Shown: piece by piece, positions 35,227-43,149 of the stretch
How the letters are laid out: every line of letters begins with the position of its first letter
Position numbering within the stretch: position 1 is the stretch's first letter
Assembly (NCBI RefSeq): GCF_009834915.1
Contig: NZ_WVHS01000007.1
Location: 62,001 to 126,000 of the forward strand
DNA: 64,000 bases
Direction: 5' to 3'
DNA from: Hufsiella ginkgonis
Lineage (GTDB): Bacteria > Bacteroidota > Bacteroidia > Sphingobacteriales > Sphingobacteriaceae
The notes under the pieces: generated by a model
Seen by the model: only the letters and a program-made list of their open reading frames with translations
What the model was told of the DNA's origin: nothing
Database searches by the model: none
Program-made: the position numbers and the translations under genes

Positions 35227-36282
35227 ATGATCAGGAAAACCCAGTTATTAAAGATTTCCGCGGTAGCGGCAAGTGCGCTCGTTCTATTCACCAATTGTGG
35301 AAACACCACGGTAACCGGAAAGGACGGCAAAAAGAAGACAGATAGCGGTACCGTGGAAACTGCCGACAGCATTAAGCCATATGTTACCAACCTGAACCCC
35401 ATTGATACCGCCGCCTATAACAAGAAGATCCTTTCGCTGGCCAATGGCGATACCACGGGCAGGTGGCCGGTAAAAAACCAGCCTTATCCCCTTCCGGGAG
35501 CCATATTGCCGTTTAAACGGATCGTGGTCTATTATGGCAACATGCACTCGAAAAAAATGGGGGCGCTGGGCGAATATGCACCCAAAGAAATGTGGTCGCG
35601 CCTGAATGCGGAGATCAAACACTGGGAAAAAGCAGATCCCGCCACCCCTGTACAGGCCGGGATCCACTACATCGCCGTAGTAGCAAGCGGAACCCCGGGC
35701 AAAGACGGCTATTATGTGAACCGGATGCCCGACAAGCAAATTGATTCGGCGCTGGCTATCGCGAAAATGCACAATGCCATCGTGTTCCTCGACCTGCAGG
35801 TGGGGCTAAGCACCATTCAAAAAGAACTGCCGCGGATAGAGAAATACCTGAAACTCCCCAATGTGAACCTGGGCGTCGACCCGGAATTCTCCATGAAAAG
35901 CGGCGATAAACCCGGCAAACGCATAGGTACCTATGATGCCGCCGACATCAATTATTGCTCAGCGTACCTGGTTAAATTGATCCGCGAGAATAACCTGCCG
36001 CCAAAGGTCTTTACCGTGCACCGTTTTACAAAAAAAATGGTGACTAATTATAAACAGATCAAGTTACATCCCGAGGTACAGATGGTGATGCATATGGACG
36101 GCTGGGGCGAACCCGAGCTCAAGATGGGCACCTATCGCTATTTTATCCAGGGAGAACCTGTCCAGTTCACCGGGTTCAAGCTGTTCTATAAAAACGACCT
36201 GAAAAAGAAACCAAACAGGATGATGACACCGGAAGAGCTCCTGAAATTGAAACCGCAGCCGATTTATATCCAGTATCAGTAG
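35227..36282 (+). CDS. Lipoprotein of unknown function
   Basis: 351 residues. A signal with ALVLFTNC suggests a lipidated Cys near residue 24 (FTNC is a loose lipobox of the sort Bacteroidota tolerate). The body has a beta-alpha rhythm: RIVVYYGNMHSKKMGALGE, IVFLDLQVGLSTIQKELP, NVNLGVDPEFSMKSG, KVFTVHRFTKKM, VQMVMHMDGWG. The evenly spaced strand ends carrying Asp, His and Glu look like a TIM-barrel, possibly a sugar- or glycan-active one. I do not recognise a named family. Tight linkage to the D-aminoacylase gene suggests a shared task at the envelope. Confidence 0.7.
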   Translation: MIRKTQLLKISAVAASALVLFTNCGNTTVTGKDGKKKTDSGTVETADSIKPYVTNLNPIDTAAYNKKILSLANGDTTGRWPVKNQPYPLPGAILPFKRIVVYYGNMHSKKMGALGEYAPKEMWSRLNAEIKHWEKADPATPVQAGIHYIAVVASGTPGKDGYYVNRMPDKQIDSALAIAKMHNAIVFLDLQVGLSTIQKELPRIEKYLKLPNVNLGVDPEFSMKSGDKPGKRIGTYDAADINYCSAYLVKLIRENNLPPKVFTVHRFTKKMVTNYKQIKLHPEVQMVMHMDGWGEPELKMGTYRYFIQGEPVQFTGFKLFYKNDLKKKPNRMMTPEELLKLKPQPIYIQYQ

Positions 36283-36349
36283 CATAAATATGCGAAAGTC
36301 ACCACGCATTGTAAAAATAAGGTAACAACAGCCCGATTTCATTTAAAAA

Positions 36350-36376
36350 ATCACATTTTTAGAATTAAAATGTGAT
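36350..36376. promoter_or_regulatory. 10-bp perfect inverted repeat before the S9 peptidase
   Basis: ATCACATTTT at 36350-36359 and AAAATGTGAT at 36367-36376 are exact reverse complements with 7 bases between. The right half ends three bases before the ATG at 36380. It may be an operator, or an mRNA hairpin next to the start codon. Confidence 0.6.
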
Positions 36377-36379
36377 GAA

Positions 36380-39307
36380 ATGAAAAGATTTTTACTTCTT
36401 ACTGTAGGAATTCTTGGATGTTGCGCCCTGGGAAGAGCACAGTCCAAAAAACCGCTGGACCATTCTGTATACGATGGCTGGCAGGACCTGGCCTCGCAGG
36501 CGGTAACGAACGACGGCAAATGGGTATTGTATACGGTGGTACCGCAGGAGGGCGACGCAAACCTGTACATCAGGGACCTGAAAACTTCAAAAGTTTCCAC
36601 GTATCCGAGAGCCAGCGCCCCCGCGTTTACCGAAGATTCGAAATATGCGGCTTTCATGATCAAGCCTTTTTTTAAAGACACCCGGGAAGCAAAGATCAAG
36701 AAAAAAACCCCCGACCAGATGCCAAAAGACACGCTTGGCATTGTGACCCTGGGCGGTGAGCTAAAAAAAATCCCTGCGGTGAAGTCCTTTAAACTTCCTG
36801 AAGAAGGCTTTGGCGTGATCGCCTACCTGGTAGAAAAAGCACCGGCACCTGGCGACAGCACCCGCAGGAATGCCGGGGGAGCCCCGGGCGGTGCACGCGG
36901 CGGTCGTCCCGCAGGAGGAGCACCCGCAGGACGCGGTGGTGCGGCCGGTGGCAGGGGCGCTTCCGCCGAAGGCGATGACCTTTGGCTGGTGTACCTGGGC
37001 GCAAACAAGTCGGTTACGTTTAAATACGTTACCGACTACCTGTTTAACAAGGACGGGAAAACCCTCATGTACGTATGTGCCGGCAGCAAAGGCGACACGG
37101 TAAATACACCGGGCGTGTTCCTTTACAACACGGTTTCCGGTGTTAAAAAGAAGATCAGCTCTGGCAAAGGGTCTTATAAAAACCTCGCTTTCGACGAAAC
37201 CGGCACGCTGGTGATCTTTACCGCGGAGAAAGACCCGGAAAAAACGCCCGTTAAGATCGCTAAACTTTATTCATACTCCCCAAAACAGGATAGCGCGATC
37301 GTGTTCATCGACCAGAATACGCCCGGGATGCCGGCTAAATGGGCGGTTAACAGCGATGCCCGTATCCAGTTTAGCGATAATGGCAAGAAAGTGTTTTTCG
37401 GCACAGCTCCCATCCCTGCACCGGTTGACACTACGATCGTAGATTTCGAAGTGGCCAAAGTGGATATCTGGAACTATAAAGACGACTATATCCAGCCTAT
37501 GCAGCTTAAAACCGTAGACCGCGACCTGAAACGCAGCTTCATGGCCGTGGCCGATCTCGCCTCTCCGGGGAAAATGATCCAGCTGGCCGACGAAAAATTA
37601 ACGGACCTCTCGCTGGGACAAAAAGGCAACGGCGAACTGGCCCTGGGATCTACCGATTTTGGTAACCGCATCGAGATGCAATGGACCGGCTCTACTGCCC
37701 GCGACCTCTACCTGGTGTCGACCAAAGACGGCAGCCGCAAAAAGATCGCTTCCGGGTTCCGTGGCAACGCTTCCATCTCCCCCGGCGGACGCTATGTAGT
37801 TTGGTATAACCGGAAAGATAAAAACTGGTATTCGTATGCCATCGCCTCCGGCAAAGAGATCGCGCTGAACAAAGACCTGGCAGAAAAATTCTACGACGAA
37901 GACAACGATGTTCCTGATGACCCGTCTCCTTACGGCATTGCAGGATACATCGAAGGCGATAAAAGCGTACTGATCAACGACCGGTACGACATCTGGCAGT
38001 TTGACCTTGCCACAGGCGCGGGCAAGAACATCACCAACGGATTTGGCCGGAAGAACCTGCTCACCTTAAGATATAGCAGCTTTAAAAAACGTACCGGCGG
38101 ATTTGGCGGCCGCGGCGGTGGTGCAGGTGGCGACGACCCGCTGAAAGAAAAACAGCTGGTGTATCTCCAGGCATTTAATACCGTTACAAAAGAGAACGGC
38201 TTCTACAAAAAGGTACTCGGCACTGCCGGAGATCCCACCCTGCTTACCATGGGACAGGTGACCTATGGAAGCCCGATCGCCGCGAAATCAGTTCCGTCGG
38301 TGATCATCTTCGAGAAATCCAGCTATGTGCAATCGCCCGATCTGTATGTAACTTCCGATTTTAAAAAGGAAACCAAACTGAGCGCAACCAACCCGCAGCA
38401 AAGCGGCTATAACTGGGGCACGGCCGAACTGGTTAAATGGACCACCCCGAAGGGTTACAAATCTGAAGGCATTCTATATAAACCCGAAGACTTCGATCCG
38501 GCAAAAAAATACCCGATGATTGTTTACTTCTACGAAAAACTCTCTGACGGGCTTTATAGCTATATCCCCCCTTCTCCAACTCCCTCCAGGATCAATATTT
38601 CCTATTTCGTGAGCAACGGCTACCTGGTTTTTGCACCTGATATTTCGTACGAAACCGGGCATCCGGGACCATCTGCTATCGAGTTTATTAATTCCGGTGT
38701 CGAGTCGCTCAAAAAAAATGCGTGGGTCGACGGAAGTAAGATCGGCATCCAGGGACAAAGCTGGGGAGGTTACCAGGTGGCCTACCTGATCACTAAAACC
38801 GATATGTATGCGGCGGCCTGGGCCGGCGCCCCGGTAGCCAACATGACCTCTGCTTACGGCGGTATCCGCTGGGAAACCGGGATGAACCGCCAGTTCCAGT
38901 ACGAGAAAACACAAAGCCGCATCGGTGCCACCCTGTGGGAAAAACCGGAGTTGTACATCGAGAATTCACCCCTCTTCTCGTTACCGAACGTAAAAACGCC
39001 AGTAGCGATCATGTCTAACGACGCCGATGGCGCAGTTCCATGGTACCAGGGCATCGAGATGTTCACCGCCCTGCGAAGGCTGAACAAGCCTGTATGGCTG
39101 CTGAACTACAACGGCGAGGCCCACAACCTCGTACTTCGCCAGAACCGCAAGGATATCCAGCGCCGCGAGCAGCAGTTTTTCGATCACTTCCTGAAAGGAA
39201 AACCGGCGCCAGCCTGGATGGAAAAAGGCGTTCCGGCAACGGAAAAGGGCCGTAACTGGGGTTTTGAAGAGATCCAGCCGACGGTAACTGCCGAAACGGG
39301 GAAATAA
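36380..39307 (+). CDS. Exported S9-family prolyl oligopeptidase-like peptidase
   Basis: 975 residues. A signal peptide (FLLLTVGILGCCALGRAQ) leads to a beta-propeller half and a C-terminal alpha/beta hydrolase. The nucleophile is Ser794 (GQSWGG), the acid likely Asp881 or Asp883 (SNDADGAVPW) and the base His915 (GEAHNL). The family cleaves small peptides. A Gly/Ala/Arg-rich low-complexity insert lies at about residues 163-198 in the propeller, and a second short one (GGFGGRGGGAGG) near 573-585. They look like exposed loops between blades. A strong terminator follows at 39339. Confidence 0.92.
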   Translation: MKRFLLLTVGILGCCALGRAQSKKPLDHSVYDGWQDLASQAVTNDGKWVLYTVVPQEGDANLYIRDLKTSKVSTYPRASAPAFTEDSKYAAFMIKPFFKDTREAKIKKKTPDQMPKDTLGIVTLGGELKKIPAVKSFKLPEEGFGVIAYLVEKAPAPGDSTRRNAGGAPGGARGGRPAGGAPAGRGGAAGGRGASAEGDDLWLVYLGANKSVTFKYVTDYLFNKDGKTLMYVCAGSKGDTVNTPGVFLYNTVSGVKKKISSGKGSYKNLAFDETGTLVIFTAEKDPEKTPVKIAKLYSYSPKQDSAIVFIDQNTPGMPAKWAVNSDARIQFSDNGKKVFFGTAPIPAPVDTTIVDFEVAKVDIWNYKDDYIQPMQLKTVDRDLKRSFMAVADLASPGKMIQLADEKLTDLSLGQKGNGELALGSTDFGNRIEMQWTGSTARDLYLVSTKDGSRKKIASGFRGNASISPGGRYVVWYNRKDKNWYSYAIASGKEIALNKDLAEKFYDEDNDVPDDPSPYGIAGYIEGDKSVLINDRYDIWQFDLATGAGKNITNGFGRKNLLTLRYSSFKKRTGGFGGRGGGAGGDDPLKEKQLVYLQAFNTVTKENGFYKKVLGTAGDPTLLTMGQVTYGSPIAAKSVPSVIIFEKSSYVQSPDLYVTSDFKKETKLSATNPQQSGYNWGTAELVKWTTPKGYKSEGILYKPEDFDPAKKYPMIVYFYEKLSDGLYSYIPPSPTPSRINISYFVSNGYLVFAPDISYETGHPGPSAIEFINSGVESLKKNAWVDGSKIGIQGQSWGGYQVAYLITKTDMYAAAWAGAPVANMTSAYGGIRWETGMNRQFQYEKTQSRIGATLWEKPELYIENSPLFSLPNVKTPVAIMSNDADGAVPWYQGIEMFTALRRLNKPVWLLNYNGEAHNLVLRQNRKDIQRREQQFFDHFLKGKPAPAWMEKGVPATEKGRNWGFEEIQPTVTAETGK

Positions 39308-39338
39308 TCCCCGGTTGGCGTTGAAAGTTTAAGGTTAG

Positions 39339-39374
39339 AGGTTGGGCGCATAAACTATGCGTCCAACCTTTTTT
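39339..39374 (+). terminator. Rho-independent terminator after the S9 peptidase
   Basis: A 13-bp stem with one G-T pair, arms 39339-39351 and 39357-39369, loop of 5 bases, followed by a T run. Confidence 0.88.
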
Positions 39375-39394
39375 ATTGCACATATGCTCCGGTT

Positions 39395-39427
39395 ATACCG
39401 CTTCCATTTTACATGGGACAGCGGTAT
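39395..39427. other. Second hairpin between S9 peptidase and transketolase
   Basis: ATACCGCT at 39395-39402 pairs with AGCGGTAT at 39420-39427; inside, CCAT and ATGG add four pairs around a 5-base loop. No T run follows, so it is unlikely to be a terminator. It lies about 100 bases before the transketolase start. Nearby GCGTTAAACGC (39431-39441) is another dyad. Confidence 0.5.
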
Positions 39428-39527
39428 CAAGCGTTAAACGCCAAGCCTCCGGCACGACAATGCAATCGTTTGCACTATGTGAATACTCTGAATTAATTAC
39501 TACCTTAGCCGCTCAGTTTTTTAAACA

Positions 39528-40373
39528 ATGAGCGTAGATATACAAAAATTAGAGAACGTTGCCGTCCAGGTACGGCGCGACATCGTCAGGATGGTTCATG
39601 CCTGCCAGTCGGGTCACCCGGGGGGATCACTTGGCTGCACGGATTTTTTCGTCGCACTGTATTTTCATGTATTAAATCATAAAGCAGCGTTTAATATGGA
39701 CGGTAAAGGCGAAGATCTTTTCTTCCTGTCGAACGGTCACATTTCTCCTGTTTGGTACAGTGTTCTGGCGCGCTCGGGGTACTTCGAAACCAGCGAGCTG
39801 GCCACCTTCCGCAAGATCAACTCGCGCGTGCAGGGCCATCCTGCAACACACGAACATCTTCCGGGAATCCGCATCGCTTCCGGGTCTCTCGGCCAGGGCC
39901 TTTCCGTGGGGATCGGCGCGGCGCTCTCTAAAAAATTAAACCTCGATACCAGCCTGGTGTTCACCCTGCATGGGGATGGCGAACTACAGGAAGGCCAGAT
40001 CTGGGAAGCGGCAATGTTTGCCCCGCATAACAAGGTGGACAATCTCATCGCCACTATTGATGTAAACGGTCAGCAAATTGACGGTTCTACTGAAAGAGTA
40101 CTTTCTCTCGGAAATCTCAAAGCGAAATGGGAAGCGTTCGGCTGGGACGTGCTCGAGATGAACGGCAACGACATGCAGGATATTATCCGTGTGCTCGAGC
40201 TTGCAAAGTCGAAAGCGCATAAAGGCCGCCCGATCGCCATCCTGATGCAAACCAACATGGGCCATGGCGTAGACTTTATGATGGGCTCACATAAATGGCA
40301 CGGCGTTGCACCAAATGACGACCAGCTTGCGGCAGCCCTTTTACAACTGGAATCAACACTCGAAGACTACTAA
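39528..40373 (+). CDS. Transketolase, N-terminal (thiamine-diphosphate) subunit
   Basis: 281 residues covering the first half of transketolase: GHPGGSLGCTDF near 27-38, GHISPVWYS, GSLGQGLSVGIGAAL near 119, and GDGELQEGQIWEAAMFAPHNKVDNL near 150-175 with the Mg/thiamine diphosphate ligands. With the next gene it forms the split two-subunit transketolase common in Bacteroidota and archaea, transferring two-carbon units between sugar phosphates in the pentose phosphate pathway. A TACCTTAG box at 39501-39508 is close to the -7 consensus. Confidence 0.94.
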   Translation: MSVDIQKLENVAVQVRRDIVRMVHACQSGHPGGSLGCTDFFVALYFHVLNHKAAFNMDGKGEDLFFLSNGHISPVWYSVLARSGYFETSELATFRKINSRVQGHPATHEHLPGIRIASGSLGQGLSVGIGAALSKKLNLDTSLVFTLHGDGELQEGQIWEAAMFAPHNKVDNLIATIDVNGQQIDGSTERVLSLGNLKAKWEAFGWDVLEMNGNDMQDIIRVLELAKSKAHKGRPIAILMQTNMGHGVDFMMGSHKWHGVAPNDDQLAAALLQLESTLEDY

Positions 40374-40460
40374 TCGATGCAACCCCGATAGGCTGCGGTT
40401 TACAACCGGATAAATAAAAGCTTATCGGAGCTTCATTGCCATTAAAACCAAATTATTCTG

Positions 40461-41423
40461 ATGAAACAATATACCTACACCGAAAAGAAGGATACGCGCT
40501 CGGGTTTTGGAGTTGGCCTGCTCGAAGCCGGAAAACGCAATCCAAACGTAGTAGCACTTTGTGCCGACCTGGTTGGCTCGCTAAAAATGGACGCCTTCAT
40601 CAAGGAATTTCCTGAAAGATTCTTCCAGATCGGCATCGCCGAGGCGAACATGATCGGCATCGCTGCCGGGATGACCATTGGCGAGAAAATCCCGTTCACC
40701 GGTACTTTCGCCAACTTCTCAACAGGAAGGGTTTATGACCAGATCCGTCAGTCAGTAGCTTACTCTGGCAAAAATGTAAAGATCTGTGCATCGCATGCCG
40801 GCCTCACGTTGGGCGAAGACGGTGCAACACACCAGATCCTGGAAGATATCGGCATGATGAAGATGCTGCCGGGAATGACGGTGATCAATACCTGCGATTT
40901 CAACCAGACCAAAGCCGCTACCATTGCGATAGCGGAGTATGACGGTCCTGTTTACCTCCGTTTCGGGCGCCCCGTGATCCCGGTATTTACCGACCCCGAC
41001 CAAAAATTCGAGATCGGGAAAGCTTGGATGGTAAATGAAGGCAAGGATGTCAGCATATTCGCCACCGGCCATATGGTATGGAAAGCCATCGAAGCAGGCG
41101 AAAAACTGGCGGAAATGGGCATCGACGCGGAGATCATTAATATCCATACCATCAAACCGCTGGACGAAGAAGCCGTACTTCGTTCCGTAGCCAAAACAGG
41201 ATGCGTGGTTTCTGCAGAAGAACACAATCGCCTTGGCGGATTAGGCGACAGTATTGCCCAGCTCCTCGTAAAAAACACACCAGTACCCCAGGAATATATC
41301 GCGGTAGACGACTCCTTCGGCGAAAGCGGAACCCCCGACCAACTGATGAAGAAATACGGGCTCGACAGCGAAAATATTGTGGCTGCCGTGCAGCGGGTCA
41401 TCGCCCGGAAGCAGAAAGCTTAA
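40461..41423 (+). CDS. Transketolase, C-terminal subunit
   Basis: 320 residues with the pyrimidine-binding half: RSGFGVGLLEAGKRNPNVVALCADL near 14-38, IGIAEANMIGIAAGM near 59 (catalytic Glu), FTGTFANFSTGRVYDQIRQSVAYS near 83, ASHAGLTLGEDGATHQ near 113, plus the C-terminal domain. It lies 87 bases after its partner. The gap has a nested dyad (CCGATA at 40385 with TATCGG at 40423, and CGGTT at 40396 with AACCG at 40404). Confidence 0.94.
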   Translation: MKQYTYTEKKDTRSGFGVGLLEAGKRNPNVVALCADLVGSLKMDAFIKEFPERFFQIGIAEANMIGIAAGMTIGEKIPFTGTFANFSTGRVYDQIRQSVAYSGKNVKICASHAGLTLGEDGATHQILEDIGMMKMLPGMTVINTCDFNQTKAATIAIAEYDGPVYLRFGRPVIPVFTDPDQKFEIGKAWMVNEGKDVSIFATGHMVWKAIEAGEKLAEMGIDAEIINIHTIKPLDEEAVLRSVAKTGCVVSAEEHNRLGGLGDSIAQLLVKNTPVPQEYIAVDDSFGESGTPDQLMKKYGLDSENIVAAVQRVIARKQKA

Positions 41424-41430
41424 CATACAG

Positions 41431-41524
41431 AACACGAAGCCTAAAACAGGAAGCCCGTTAGTTAAAAGACATTTTTAAAACTAAACCCGGGCTTTTAGCT
41501 TTAAGCTTTGTGTTTTAAGCCCAA
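41431..41524. repeat. Two-armed heptad element E8 (AAGCTTT theme)
   Basis: 41431-41457 and 41488-41514 are reverse complements at 21 of 27 positions; some mismatches are G-U compatible in RNA. Right-arm 7-base units start at 41490, 41497, 41504, 41511 and 41518 (GGCTTTT, AGCTTTA, AGCTTTG, TGTTTTA, AGCCCAA), ending one base before the ATG at 41526. The left arm has AAGC-bearing units in the same period. It is the longest paired element in the window, with a 30-base loop. Confidence 0.78.
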
Positions 41525-41525
41525 A

Positions 41526-42074
41526 ATGGAAGTTCCTGACTCAGAAATACTCGAAAAGTTTGCTTCAGAACGGACACGTAATGATGCCTTTAACCTGTTG
41601 CTGAAAAAGTACCAGCAAAAAATTTACTGGCATGTACGCCGCATGGTGATCGATCATGACGATACGGACGACCTGGTGCAGGAAGTATTTATCAAGGTTT
41701 GGAAGAGCCTCGCTAATTTCAGGAATGACTCACAGCTGTACACCTGGCTGTACCGCATCGCTACCAATGAGGCCATCACTTTCCTGAATCGCAAAAAGCA
41801 GAAGAATAACATTTCGCTTGACGATGTTTCGCCAGACTTGTCGGCTTCGTTAACAGAAGGCGCGTATTTTAACGGGAACACCGCCCAGTTAAAATTACAG
41901 CAGGCATTGTTAACGCTTCCCGAAAAACAACGTCTCGTTTTTAACATGAAATACTACGACGACCTGAAGTATGAAGAGATCTCCGACATCCTCGGAACAA
42001 GTGTAGGCGCGCTTAAAGCTTCTTACCACCTGGCGGTAAAGAAAATAGAGCGACATTTATTGAGCCACGATTAA
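41526..42074 (+). CDS. ECF-type RNA polymerase sigma factor
   Basis: 182 residues: sigma region 2 (YQQKIYWHVRRMVIDHDDTDDLVQEVFIKVWKSL, about 25-58; YTWLYRIATNEAI) and region 4 (LPEKQRLVFNMKYYDDLKYEEISDILGTSVGALKASYH). It should direct RNA polymerase to a small regulon. The linked downstream genes encode a one-helix membrane protein and a small exported protein, the usual ECF sigma, anti-sigma and periplasmic-sensor arrangement. I start at the ATG at 41526; an upstream TTG lies within the heptad arm of E8. Confidence 0.9.
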   Translation: MEVPDSEILEKFASERTRNDAFNLLLKKYQQKIYWHVRRMVIDHDDTDDLVQEVFIKVWKSLANFRNDSQLYTWLYRIATNEAITFLNRKKQKNNISLDDVSPDLSASLTEGAYFNGNTAQLKLQQALLTLPEKQRLVFNMKYYDDLKYEEISDILGTSVGALKASYHLAVKKIERHLLSHD

Positions 42075-42105
42075 ACCTTTCAGCACAACCCAACTCTAAC
42101 CTCAA

Positions 42106-42615
42106 ATGGATCAGGAAGGAAAAAAAGAAGAAAATATAGAAGCGGTGCTGCTGGAATCGGCGGGAAAAGAAAATCCATTTACCGTTCCGGGGGGCTATTT
42201 CGCGGCGCTCGAAAGCAGCATTACCGGCCAGGTGCGCCTCGAAGCGTTAAAAGCAGGAATGCCGGCGCCGTTTTTAGTGCCCGAGGGATATTTTAACGAC
42301 CTTCAGCTCCGTATCAACAGCCAGTTACCGGTAACGAAAGTGCGCCGGATGCGGCCATGGATCAATTATGCGGCGGCAGCTTGTGTAACTTTGGTGATCG
42401 GAACTACGTTATACATGAATTTTTCGAAACCAAGTTTCGAGCGACAATTGGAGGCGATCCCTGATGAAGAGATCATTAGCTACCTGGAAAACAACAGCGA
42501 CACCGGCGACACCGACCTGATCCTGGATAACCTGGCCGCCAACTCCGGAACAACAGACAATGCCGCCGGTCTTACCGATAAGGAAGTGGAAGCTTATCTC
42601 GAGGCTACCCGGTAA
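42106..42615 (+). CDS. One-helix membrane protein, likely anti-sigma factor
   Basis: 169 residues with one membrane helix at about 86-104. The cytoplasmic half holds two copies of a PFxVPxGYFxxLxxxI motif, at about residues 24-40 and 54-70. The far side is acidic (Asp/Asn-rich). Position directly after an ECF sigma gene and one-helix topology suggest an anti-sigma factor, although I see no classical zinc anti-sigma motif. The duplicated motif may be the part that binds the sigma factor. Confidence 0.7.
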   Translation: MDQEGKKEENIEAVLLESAGKENPFTVPGGYFAALESSITGQVRLEALKAGMPAPFLVPEGYFNDLQLRINSQLPVTKVRRMRPWINYAAAACVTLVIGTTLYMNFSKPSFERQLEAIPDEEIISYLENNSDTGDTDLILDNLAANSGTTDNAAGLTDKEVEAYLEATR

Positions 42616-42624
42616 TTTTGAAAG

Positions 42625-43044
42625 ATGAAGAAACTAATAATCATATCGTACATCAGCATCCTGTGCGGCAGCGTGGCCTTTGCCCAGCGTCCGCTGCAAA
42701 ATGCCAGGAAAAATGTGGAAGCCGCCCACATCGGCTGGATCACCCGCCAGCTTGATCTTACCGCGGAAGAGGCAACAGCCTTCTGGCCGGTATACAACAG
42801 CTATCAAAAAGAGCTTGAAGCCCTTAACCGCCAGAAAAGACAGGAACGCCTCAATGGCAAAAAGGAGTCCGCCGCCGGCCCCGATGACGAACTCGAGTTC
42901 GATACCCAGATCCTTGACCTGAAAAAACGTTACCGCAAAGAGTTCGCCCGCGTATTGCCGGAGCAAAAAGTTTCGCTGTTCTTTAAGGCCGAACGCGAAT
43001 TCAGGGAACAACTGATCAAACAACTGCGCAATAGAAAACCTTAA
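42625..43044 (+). CDS. Small exported Spy/CpxP-like helical protein
   Basis: 139 residues: a signal peptide (IIISYISILCGSVAFAQ), then long charged helices with WITRQLDLTAEEATAFWPVYNSYQKELEALNR near 38-70 and a KRYRKEFARVLPEQK segment near 105. The LTxEEAxxFWPVYNxY pattern is the common Bacteroidota version of LTxxQ-containing periplasmic chaperones or sensors related to Spy/CpxP. As the third gene after sigma and the membrane protein, it may sense envelope damage for that sigma factor. It starts 9 bases after the membrane-protein stop. Confidence 0.78.
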   Translation: MKKLIIISYISILCGSVAFAQRPLQNARKNVEAAHIGWITRQLDLTAEEATAFWPVYNSYQKELEALNRQKRQERLNGKKESAAGPDDELEFDTQILDLKKRYRKEFARVLPEQKVSLFFKAEREFREQLIKQLRNRKP

Positions 43045-43144
43045 CGTCAGACGTTCCTGAAAAATGCATAAGGGCACCGGCACTTGTGCCGGTATGCTTA
43101 AAATTGATGGAATCAAACGTCATATGTCTCACGTCATACGTCAA
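43043..43144. repeat. Two-armed heptad element E9 (ACGTCAT theme) with inner hairpin
   Basis: Left units AACGTCA (43043) and GACGTTC (43050) overlap the last two bases of the upstream stop codon. Right units start at 43117, 43124, 43131 and 43138 (ACGTCAT, ATGTCTC, ACGTCAT, ACGTCAA), ending five bases before the ATG at 43150. Arms 43041-43054 and 43131-43144 match at 11 of 14. Between them ACCGGCAC and GTGCCGGT form a perfect compact dyad (43076-43093). Confidence 0.72.
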
Positions 43145-43149
43145 CCCCA

